Positions 1-5,424 of a stretch of DNA of 6,490 nucleotides are shown here, piece after piece. The translations under genes and the position numbers were made by a program. Every line of letters begins with the position of its first letter. The stretch's first letter is position 1. The stretch spans positions 1-6,490 of the forward strand of contig JAFSZW010000395.1 in NCBI GenBank assembly GCA_017458865.1, written 5' to 3'. This DNA comes from Clostridia bacterium. Its GTDB lineage: Bacteria; Bacillota; Clostridia; Christensenellales; Aristaeellaceae. The notes beneath the pieces are model-generated. The model did no database searches and was not told the DNA's origin. It saw only the letters and a list, made by a program, of their open reading frames with translations.

Positions 1-275
1 CGCAGATCCGCTTTGTCGACGCAAGTGAGTACGCCGTAAAGGGCGCTCAGCCGTTCTACGGGTTCATCGCAGGCATTCTTGCTGGAAATTATGATATTGA
101 TGTGCTGTTTATCGACAGCTTCCTCAAACTCCTCCAGGCGGCAGATGAGCAGGAAATCATTGATTACTTTGCGAAGCTTGAGAAGCTGACAGCGGTGGCC
201 GGATGCAAGGTGGTCATCAGCTACAGCGCTGATCCGGCCAGTGTTCCGGAGTGCATCCGCAAGTATCTGATCTGA
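1..275 (+). CDS. C-terminal part of a hypothetical protein, possibly a P-loop (RecA-like) ATPase; 5' end outside window
   Basis: The open frame runs from the left edge (first whole codon at 3) to TGA at 273-275, giving about 90 residues. The fragment contains a hydrophobic strand ending in acidic residues (DIDVLFIDSFLKLL), which resembles a Walker B strand. About 30 residues later comes a second hydrophobic strand ending in a polar residue (KVVISYSAD), which resembles the sensor strand of RecA/AAA-type ATPases. The protein then ends with a short helix, CIRKYLI. The Walker A part, if present, would lie outside the window. The frame has coding character and stops just before a strong terminator at 321-351, so I take it as a real gene end. 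I do not recognise the family; the ATPase idea is inference from two short strands. Confidence 0.72.
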   Translation, partial: QIRFVDASEYAVKGAQPFYGFIAGILAGNYDIDVLFIDSFLKLLQAADEQEIIDYFAKLEKLTAVAGCKVVISYSADPASVPECIRKYLI

Positions 276-320
276 TCTCACGGTTGCCCTGGAATATCGG
301 CATACGACAACTGAATACAG

Positions 321-351
321 GCTGCCTTTCCGTTTGGAAGGGCAGCTTTTT
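321..351 (+). terminator. Rho-independent terminator of the left-edge gene
   Basis: An 11-bp stem (321-331 with 336-346, containing one G-T wobble) closes a GTTT tetraloop and is followed at once by five T (347-351). It lies 46 bases after the stop codon of the left-edge gene. This is a textbook intrinsic terminator. Confidence 0.9.
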
Positions 352-410
352 GAGCATTCGAAATGCCCATAGATTTGGGAAAGACTGTAAAAAGGCCGGA
401 CAAATACTGC

Positions 411-456
411 ATCGCCCAGGAGAGCCTGGAATGAGGGACGGGCGATCCCTTTTTTT
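411..456 (+). terminator. Second structured, T-tract-ended element with competing hairpins
   Basis: Three helices are possible. ATCGCCC (411-417) can pair with GGGCGAT (440-446), enclosing a perfect small hairpin CCAGG-AGAG-CCTGG (416-429; it shares two bases with the outer helix). Alternatively AGGGA (434-438) pairs with TCCCT (446-450) directly before a T run ending at 456. The last is a short terminator hairpin, and it uses bases needed by the outer helix, so the two are mutually exclusive. It may simply be a back-up terminator for read-through, the end of a small RNA, or a remnant of a switch-like RNA. No protein-coding sequence is seen between 276 and 480. Confidence 0.5.
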
Positions 457-480
457 ATTGAAAAGTCATCAGTTTTGCCA

Positions 481-510
481 CTTACATTTGGGTCAAAACC
501 ATGGTACAAT
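481..510 (+). promoter_or_regulatory. Extended -10 sigma-A-type promoter for the FMN-binding/rhodanese gene
   Basis: The -10 box TACAAT (505-510) is preceded by TGG (502-504), the extended -10 motif. A partial -35, CTTACA (481-486), matches TTGACA at four of six positions with an 18-base spacer. Transcription would start near 517, giving a leader of about 128 nt before the start codon at 645. Confidence 0.68.
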
Positions 511-520
511 GAGATTGAAA

Positions 521-539
521 CTGTTTCCTGCAGAAACAG
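521..539 (+). promoter_or_regulatory. Perfect 7-bp inverted repeat at the start of the leader (operator or 5' hairpin)
   Basis: CTGTTTC (521-527) and GAAACAG (533-539) are exact inverted repeats around a 5-base centre. They lie only a few bases downstream of the predicted transcription start. As DNA this is a plausible repressor operator; as RNA it is a 5' stabilising hairpin. A second dyad, ATCGC-A-GCGAT, sits at 562-572, and a short CCCC/GGGG hairpin sits at 608-621 before the ribosome binding site. Which role applies cannot be told from sequence alone. Confidence 0.45.
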
Positions 540-644
540 AAAGACCGCTTTGCCTGAATGAATCGCAGCGATCTGGACAGGTGCGGCGGCTGCATTACAA
601 AACTGCTCCCCTCAAATGGGGCAACACAATTGGAGGAACGACAC

Positions 645-1943
645 ATGAAAAAAATCATTCTCGCCGCTTTTCTTCTTTTGGTGCTGCTTGTTTCCACAGC
701 AGTAGCAGATGAACTGTCTCTTGGTGAGGTCAACAGCTTCCTGAACAACTCAGCCAAGCTGGGTGAGGGAAGCAAGGCAAACCAGGTGGCAGTAATTCCT
801 TTCAACCATATCGACGGCCCGAAGGACGAGGATCTCTTCTATGCCTTTGTTCCGTTCAAGTATGTTGCACGCAATTACATCAAGTATCAGGTAACCTTTA
901 TCTCCTGCACCTGCCGCAGTGCAGATGTCAACCTCTGGTCCACTGCCTATGTTGAGCTGACGCTGCCCTCAAGCGGCAAGATTGAGGATGCCGAGATTCG
1001 CACACTGAGTTTCGATCTTGATTCTACGGAACACTATCTTGGCGGTTTCTGGGGAGACAGCAACCCGCCGCCGACGGCTCAGGAAGCGACCTATGAAAAC
1101 GTCAAGGCAGAGCAGATTCCGGTTTATGTTGGAAAGACCTACGCTGATCTCATGAATGCCAGCACGGTTGACGACATTCCCGAGATCGATGCAAAGACCG
1201 GCGCGACGGTTTCTGCCAACAACATCCTTCGCATCCTGCAGGCACTGTATGCCTATCACGCGACCGACTCTTTCTTTGATGGCGATCCGACCTCTGCTAC
1301 GCTGAGAGCTGTGTTTGAGGACAAGAAGGCCTCTGAGTCCACAACGGCTGCTGTAGCTGTTGCGCTCGACAATGTTGCACTTCCGTACCCGGTAGACACC
1401 TCCAAGACTTACAAGGCAAACAAAGACGACACAGAAGAGAAGTTCTGTGAGCCTGGAAACTTTGGTCCGACCTGCTCCGCGATCAACAGCGGGAACCTGA
1501 TGCAGTATCTCGGACGCACCGATGTCATGTACATTGACCTTCGCGATTATGCGGATTATGCCAAGAAGCATATCAGGAACTTTGAGTGCATCCCGTATTT
1601 TGCACTGATCTTTAACGCAGATGCCAATACAGACCCGTCTCTGCCGCAGCTCTATGGCGGAACGGTAGAGGAGCCGGTGCCGGTTTATGAGGAGTCCGAT
1701 GAAATTCTCGAGGCGCTGTTCCCGAAGAACAAGACTATCTTCCTCATGTGCCAGAGCGGCGGCCGCGTCAATAACCTGATGAAGCTGCTCAATGCCCGTG
1801 GATGGGATATGACCAAGATCTACAACATTGGCGGTATGGCACAGTATGCCGGTCCTGAGTACAGGAGCATCGTCACGGATTCACCTGAGATTCTCGTTGA
1901 GGCCACATACAGCTTTGAAGGTCTGACCAGAATTCAGAAGTGA
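645..1943 (+). CDS. Exported FMN-binding domain / rhodanese-like domain fusion protein (432 aa)
   Basis: The start is ATG 645, because GGAGG lies at 632-636, eight bases upstream, and the protein then opens with a classic signal peptide. That peptide has a KK n-region, a leucine-rich core and the AVA cleavage site at residues 19-21. The in-frame ATG at 558 would place 29 unrelated residues before it. No lipobox cysteine or C-terminal anchor is seen, so the protein is probably secreted or held by an uncleaved signal. Residues about 66-205 resemble FMN-binding domains of the NqrC/RnfG type. They end in DAKTGATVS, where Thr188 in the TGAT motif is the residue that ApbE-type transferases flavinylate in this family. 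Residues about 287-405 are rhodanese-like: DLRDYADYAKKHI, then the active loop C369-QSGG-R374. Further cysteines are C88 and C90 (a CxC), C268, C277 and C315. The likely role is extracytoplasmic redox or sulfur chemistry; substrate and partners are unknown. The gene is monocistronic. Confidence 0.87.
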   Translation: MKKIILAAFLLLVLLVSTAVADELSLGEVNSFLNNSAKLGEGSKANQVAVIPFNHIDGPKDEDLFYAFVPFKYVARNYIKYQVTFISCTCRSADVNLWSTAYVELTLPSSGKIEDAEIRTLSFDLDSTEHYLGGFWGDSNPPPTAQEATYENVKAEQIPVYVGKTYADLMNASTVDDIPEIDAKTGATVSANNILRILQALYAYHATDSFFDGDPTSATLRAVFEDKKASESTTAAVAVALDNVALPYPVDTSKTYKANKDDTEEKFCEPGNFGPTCSAINSGNLMQYLGRTDVMYIDLRDYADYAKKHIRNFECIPYFALIFNADANTDPSLPQLYGGTVEEPVPVYEESDEILEALFPKNKTIFLMCQSGGRVNNLMKLLNARGWDMTKIYNIGGMAQYAGPEYRSIVTDSPEILVEATYSFEGLTRIQK

Positions 1944-2088
1944 TCCGCCCTCTTTCATCTGATAACCGGATAGACTATGATCTGCGGACAGGCATAATGC
2001 TGCAGGAATGATTGTCTGTCATGCGCATGTTGCTGTTTACCGTCTGTCATCTCTCAGGGAAGTCAGACTGAAAACTGAATCATGATTG
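1944..2088 (+). other. Long 3' untranslated stretch after the FMN-binding/rhodanese gene
   Basis: About 145 bases separate the stop codon from the terminator at 2089-2133. I see no open frame with a ribosome binding site here. A GACAG (1997-2001)/CTGTC partner further downstream could form a weak helix, but nothing is compelling. A 3'-derived small RNA is possible; I see no convincing internal promoter. Confidence 0.35.
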
Positions 2089-2133
2089 ACCTCCATCTGC
2101 CCGCATAAATGGTGCAGATGGAGGTACTTTTTT
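2089..2133 (+). terminator. Rho-independent terminator of the FMN-binding/rhodanese gene
   Basis: A perfect 12-bp stem pairs 2089-2100 with 2114-2125 (core CCTCCATCTGC with GCAGATGGAGG). The T run TTTTTT follows at 2128-2133, two bases after the stem. It lies upstream of the thrC promoter, so it ends the preceding transcript and is not a thrC attenuator. The bases from 2134 to 2217 show nothing I can identify. Confidence 0.85.
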
Positions 2134-2217
2134 GCATGGAGCCGTTGGTGAGGATGGGCAGGAATCGTTTGTAAATGATGCGATGCAGCCTGTTGTACCT
2201 TTGAACATTTCTGTGTC

Positions 2218-2247
2218 TTGACGAAAAAGCGGCACGACGTGTATAAT
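2218..2247 (+). promoter_or_regulatory. Strong sigma-A-type promoter for thrC
   Basis: TTGACG (2218-2223) matches the -35 consensus at five of six positions. TATAAT (2242-2247) is a perfect -10, and the spacer is 18 bases. Transcription would start near 2254, giving a leader of about 128 nt. It is the best promoter match in the window. Confidence 0.85.
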
Positions 2248-2266
2248 CCGTTGTCGTGAAAAGCTG

Positions 2267-2340
2267 AAGCACACAAAGGACAGAAAAGTCCGCCGGGGCT
2301 TAGATCTGTTTCAGGATACCGGCCGGACTGCAGTGTGCTT
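2267..2340 (+). ncRNA. Long hairpin in the thrC 5' leader, possible cis-regulatory RNA
   Basis: Nested helices stack into one arm. P1 pairs AAGCACAC (2267-2274) with GTGTGCTT (2333-2340). P2 pairs AGTCCG (2287-2292) with CGGACT (2324-2329) and continues, past a bulged C at 2323, as CCGG (2293-2296) with CCGG (2319-2322). P3 pairs ATCTG (2304-2308) with CAG-G-AT (2312-2317) around TTT. A 12-base versus 3-base internal loop separates P1 from P2. A separate hairpin GCAGC-GCGT-GCTGC (2353-2366) lies just before the thrC ribosome binding site. I do not recognise the T-box consensus or a known riboswitch core. A regulatory role is inference. Confidence 0.5.
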
Positions 2341-2381
2341 GAAAAAGAATTGGCAGCGCGTGCTGCACAGTGGGGGATACA

Positions 2382-3875
2382 ATGATGAGATCGACAAGAG
2401 GAAGTGAACGGGTTCAGCCGTCACAGGCAATTCTGCGCGGATTGGCACCGGACGGCGGCCTTTATGTACCGGAAACATTTCCTGAGTTTCCGATGGAAAC
2501 CATAACAGCGCTTGCGGATATGCCATATGAATCGCGGGCGCTTCAAATCCTGTCCCGTTTTCTGCCGGACTTCACGGAGGAAGAGCTGAAAGAGGCGATT
2601 CACGGGGCGTATGGAACCGGTTTTGATGATGCACGGATTGCGCCGCTGGTCAAACTGGATGATGCGACCTATGCCCTTGAACTGTGGCACGGACCGACGC
2701 TGGCGTTTAAGGACATGGCACTGCAGCTCCTGCCGTATCTGCTCATGCTGAGCGCGAAGAAGAACGGTGAGAAGCGCGAGATATTCATTCTGGTTGCGAC
2801 CAGTGGTGATACCGGCAAGGCAGCGCTCGAGGGTTTCCTGGATGTGCCGGGTACCCGATGCGCGGTGTTCTATCCGCAGGATGGCGTCAGCCGGGCACAA
2901 CGCCTGCAGATGGTTACAACGGGCGGCAGAAATACGCATGTGATTGCTGTCCGGGGCAATTTTGATGATGCGCAGAGCGGCGTCAAACAGATTTTTGGCA
3001 GCAACGAGTTTGCCAGCGTGATGAATGAACAGGGACGTGTTCTGTCTTCTGCGAATTCCATCAACTTTGGACGTCTGGTGCCGCAGATTGTCTATTATTT
3101 CTCTGCATACGCAGACCTGATTAAGACCGGCCAAATCCAGCCGGGTGAAGAGGTCAATTTCTGCGTGCCGACAGGCAACTTCGGCGATATCCTGGCAGCG
3201 GACTATGCGAGACGGGCAGGATTGCCGGTTGGCAGACTCATCTGCGCGAGCAACACCAACAAGGTGCTCACCGATTTCATCGAAACCGGCGTATATGATA
3301 TCTCGAACCGGCCGTTCTACAAGACGGTTGCGCCGTCCATGGATATCCTGATCTCCTCAAACCTTGAGCGGCTGATCTTTACACTGACGGGGAATGATCC
3401 CCTGTGCACGGCCGACCTGATGCGTCAGCTCTCATCTGAGAAGCGGTATCAGATTGACGGTGAGATGCTGCGCCGTCTGCAGGCAGTATATGCCTGCGGT
3501 TATGCGGATGAGAAGGCGCTTGAGGACGAAATCTCAAGGCGCTGGCATGAGAACAACTACCTCATGGATACCCATACGGCAGTTGCCTCAGCGGTTCTCC
3601 GCAAATATGTGGAACGCACCGGCGATACGCGCAAGCATGTCATTGTCTCAACGGCAAGCCCGTACAAGTTTGGACCGGCGGTGCTCAGATCCATCGGCGC
3701 GCTTGATGTCGATACGATGGATGACTTTGAGTGCTGCGTCAAGCTGTCTGCTCTGACCGGAACCAGGGAGCCGGATGTCATCAAGAACCTGCCAGGACTT
3801 CCTGTTCGTCATGACATGGTCTGCGACAGGGACAAGATGTCAGAGGCGCTCATTGAAATGCTCAAAACCAGATAA
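2382..3875 (+). CDS. thrC: Threonine synthase (PLP-dependent), 497 aa
   Basis: Threonine synthase converts O-phospho-L-homoserine to L-threonine and phosphate in the cytoplasm, the last step of threonine synthesis. The N-terminus has the typical STRG near residue 4 and LAPDGGLYVPE at 21-31. The PLP-binding lysine is K110 in HGPTLAFKD. Other fold-type II PLP-enzyme motifs are SGDTGKAALEG (141-151), NSINFGRL (225-232) and the phosphate-gripping PTGNFGDILA (263-272). Length fits the clostridial-type enzyme. The start is ATG 2382 or the adjacent ATG 2385, both served by the G-rich site at 2372-2377. The GTG at 2370 is in frame but overlaps that site, so it is unlikely. No hom or thrB lies beside it, so the gene stands alone with its own promoter, structured leader and terminator. 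Identification is secure; only the exact start is open. Confidence 0.96.
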   Translation: MMRSTRGSERVQPSQAILRGLAPDGGLYVPETFPEFPMETITALADMPYESRALQILSRFLPDFTEEELKEAIHGAYGTGFDDARIAPLVKLDDATYALELWHGPTLAFKDMALQLLPYLLMLSAKKNGEKREIFILVATSGDTGKAALEGFLDVPGTRCAVFYPQDGVSRAQRLQMVTTGGRNTHVIAVRGNFDDAQSGVKQIFGSNEFASVMNEQGRVLSSANSINFGRLVPQIVYYFSAYADLIKTGQIQPGEEVNFCVPTGNFGDILAADYARRAGLPVGRLICASNTNKVLTDFIETGVYDISNRPFYKTVAPSMDILISSNLERLIFTLTGNDPLCTADLMRQLSSEKRYQIDGEMLRRLQAVYACGYADEKALEDEISRRWHENNYLMDTHTAVASAVLRKYVERTGDTRKHVIVSTASPYKFGPAVLRSIGALDVDTMDDFECCVKLSALTGTREPDVIKNLPGLPVRHDMVCDRDKMSEALIEMLKTR

Positions 3876-3902
3876 AAAATCCCCGGCTTTGCCGGGGATT
3901 TT
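3876..3902. terminator. Bidirectional terminator between convergent genes
   Basis: A perfect 12-bp inverted repeat (3876-3887 with 3891-3902) has a TTT loop, a GC-rich core (CCCCGGC/GCCGGGG) and A runs on one side with T runs on the other. It begins immediately after the thrC stop codon and lies 27 bases from the end of the minus-strand gene at 3930. It can therefore end transcripts from both directions. Confidence 0.93.
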
Positions 3903-3929
3903 AATGTCTGCAGGTTTTGAATATGCGGC

Positions 3930-5021
3930 TCAGAATTCATAAAACGGCAGTTCCGGCGCATAATCGGAATTGTATGCGATGATCTTCCGGAAGCGGTTCT
4001 GAGCGGCAATTTTGAGCATATCTGCCTGTGTACAGTGGACACTGTACCGGATCAGCTCTGCCTGGCCGGAATGAAGCATGAGAGAGGCACGCGAGTTCGG
4101 CTCGACGGTGCCGGTGAAGATAACCCTGCCGCCGCATGCCATAATACGCTGGGCCAGCTGCAGGGAGGACGGACTGTCCACCTGCGGGTCACTGAGGAAA
4201 TAGATGCCAAGCGCGATGAAATCCTCAGGAATGGAACGGACATAGACGGCGTCCAGTGTATCCTGGAAATCCAGACGGACCCAGAATGCTGAGGCATCCA
4301 GATGCCCGAGCTCCGTGATGAAGTGGGTATCGGCAAATATGTCAGTATGGGGGAAGGACTCGCACAGATAGGTCAGTATCCCGATGCCGCGTCCGAATTT
4401 CGGGACGGGAAGCAGAATCGGACGGCCATCCGAGAGCGCGTCAGAGACGACGGAGGTCAGACTCGCAACCTGGTCATCCCGGGAATTGCCGGCTTCAAGA
4501 CCGTAGTCGCAGTCAAGGACAGCAAGGTCTGCTGTCTGGCCGACAATGGGATCGCAGGCATGAACCCGTGCACTGCGGTAAAAATCACCGGAAAAGAAAA
4601 TGCTGTGGCCTTTTTCCTCAAAGCGAAGCCAGACGCTGCCGGAACAGTGGCCGCTCCGGCCCCAGATGACCTCAAGCCCGCCGGGCAGGAAGAAAGGCTC
4701 ATAGGGAACATTGAGCGCCTCGAGAATCAGCGGATCATCCATAGGGAAAGACATCTGACGGGCAGTTTCCGTAGTCAGGACAACCCGGCCGGTGAAGCCG
4801 TTTGCGTAAAGATAGGGGAGTGCACCGGACTGATTCTCATGGGAGTGAGAAAGGAAAAGGTAGGATGCGCTCCTGATCTGGCTGTCCGTCAGATGTGGAA
4901 CCTCATCGCCGGGATACCGCCGCTGAAAGCCGCAGTCCACGATAAATGAGACATTGTTTCCCTCAACATAATAGCAGTGTCTTTCCTGCGTGCAGGGATC
5001 GCCGGTCAGATAAAGTTTCAT
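3930..5021 (-). CDS. Beta-CASP-like metallo-beta-lactamase-fold protein with altered metal-binding motif (363 aa)
   Basis: The start is ATG 5021-5019, with a strong GAGGAGG site about eight bases upstream. The protein follows the metallo-beta-lactamase order. Motif II is LFLSHSHENQSGALP (residues 55-69), motif III is GHCSGS (H125), and motif IV is SGDF (D146). It then shows beta-CASP features: DCDYG at 170-174 in the motif A position, LPVPKFGRGIGIL (204-216) like the GR-containing helix start of CPSF/RNase J-type enzymes, and SVHCTQADM (H329) in the motif B position. Canonical motif II is HxHxDH, but here it reads HSHENQ, so Asp63 and His64 are replaced by Asn and Gln. The motif C region reads IIAYNSD without a histidine. 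Family members are usually RNA nucleases or hydrolases; this one may have lost two-zinc catalysis or changed function. It is shorter than typical 430-550 aa members. The gene is probably a single-gene unit. Confidence 0.82.
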   Translation of the reverse strand: MKLYLTGDPCTQERHCYYVEGNNVSFIVDCGFQRRYPGDEVPHLTDSQIRSASYLFLSHSHENQSGALPYLYANGFTGRVVLTTETARQMSFPMDDPLILEALNVPYEPFFLPGGLEVIWGRSGHCSGSVWLRFEEKGHSIFFSGDFYRSARVHACDPIVGQTADLAVLDCDYGLEAGNSRDDQVASLTSVVSDALSDGRPILLPVPKFGRGIGILTYLCESFPHTDIFADTHFITELGHLDASAFWVRLDFQDTLDAVYVRSIPEDFIALGIYFLSDPQVDSPSSLQLAQRIMACGGRVIFTGTVEPNSRASLMLHSGQAELIRYSVHCTQADMLKIAAQNRFRKIIAYNSDYAPELPFYEF

Positions 5022-5223
5022 GAGTACACCTCCTCTTTATTGTCACATTTTGGGTCTTCCTGTGCAGCTATTTGTCATGCGCTGCAGCCATTAAGGGCCT
5101 GGCAGGCCCGCCTTTTTGCAGCCTGTGTGCTGGCGGTTTAGAACCGCAGTACAGCACCTGTTCCCGGAAAGGAAAAGCAGGCATTTCCTGCCTCAAAAAT
5201 GCGAACAGACCGCTAAAAAAGGT
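5022..5223 (-). ncRNA. Structured 5' leader of the metallo-beta-lactamase-fold gene
   Basis: If transcription starts near 5223 on the minus strand, the leader is about 200 nt and carries several hairpins. The first is GCAGG/CCTGC (5177-5191), followed on the minus strand by TTTT, so it is a weak terminator-like site. The second is a two-part arm with GTGCTG (5127-5132)/CAGCAC (5152-5157) enclosing GCGGTT (5133-5138)/AACCGC (5142-5147), with a 4-base bulge. The third is GGGCCT-GGC-AGGCCC (5095-5109), flanked by TGCAGC/GCTGCA blocks at 5082-5087 and 5117-5122. Read on the plus strand, the 5095-5109 hairpin is followed by GCC and five T. I recognise no known riboswitch. No credible gene lies in 5022-5424, and 5260-5386 shows nothing I can name. 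Confidence 0.42.
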
Positions 5224-5229
5224 TGAGGT

Positions 5230-5259
5230 AGTATATTCCAAAAACACGGGGGCAGTAAA
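5230..5259 (-). promoter_or_regulatory. Probable sigma-A-type promoter of the metallo-beta-lactamase-fold gene
   Basis: On the minus strand TTTACT (plus coordinates 5254-5259) matches the -35 consensus at four of six positions. TATACT (5230-5235) is a good -10, and the spacer is 18 bases. The surrounding A+T-rich sequence with T runs upstream of the -35 could act as an UP element. Confidence 0.55.
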
Positions 5260-5386
5260 CAAAAAAAGTGTGGATTTTGCAGATTTGTAAAAAAAGTGAA
5301 AGAGGACGATTTGAAATTAGTGGTTTTTGTCGAGCTCCTGTTCTGTCTTATGAGGAATGATTAACAATGCCAGACTGAAAGGGTGG

Positions 5387-5414
5387 AAAAAGGGAGTGCC
5401 GGCGGGCACTCCCT
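5387..5414 (-). terminator. Rho-independent terminator of the aminotransferase gene
   Basis: A perfect 10-bp stem pairs 5391-5400 (AGGGAGTGCC) with 5405-5414 around a 4-base loop. On the minus strand it is followed by a T run (A run at 5387-5390 on the plus strand, continuing from the stem). It lies 10 bases past the aminotransferase stop codon. Confidence 0.88.
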
Positions 5415-5424
5415 CATGGACAAA

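Noticed and set aside
558..644. N-terminal extension of the exported protein from ATG 558
   Set aside because: It adds 29 residues ahead of an ideal signal peptide. The ribosome binding site GGAGG at 632-636 points to ATG 645.
251..712. 153-residue plus-strand open frame spanning the intergenic region
   Set aside because: It runs through a strong terminator, a promoter and the start of the next gene in another frame, and begins inside the left-edge gene without a ribosome binding site.
969..1571. 200-residue open frame on the minus strand
   Set aside because: It is antisense within the FMN-binding/rhodanese gene, with no domain or signal of its own.
2148..2161. 14-base identical word shared with 5748-5761 (GTGAGGATGGGCAG)
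   Set aside because: One copy is intergenic and the other is inside the aminotransferase gene. The flanks differ at once, and there is no third copy or mobile-element context, so chance is the simplest reading.
2254..2381. T-box or Thr leader peptide upstream of thrC
   Set aside because: No T-box consensus (AGGGTGGNACCGCG-like) and no terminator lie in the leader. The only small frame, GTG at 2333, is not threonine-rich and runs into thrC.
2421..3134. 237-residue open frame on the minus strand
   Set aside because: It is antisense to thrC, whose identity is secure; a codon-bias shadow.
4302..4949. 215-residue open frame on the plus strand
   Set aside because: It lies wholly antisense to the metallo-beta-lactamase-fold gene, whose motifs and ribosome binding site are clear. 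It has no ribosome binding site or recognisable domain, so I take it as a shadow of the GC-rich coding frame.
5068..5290. Short open frames on both strands (64 and 72 residues) in the intergenic region
   Set aside because: Neither has a ribosome binding site or protein-like composition, and both cover the hairpins and promoter described there.
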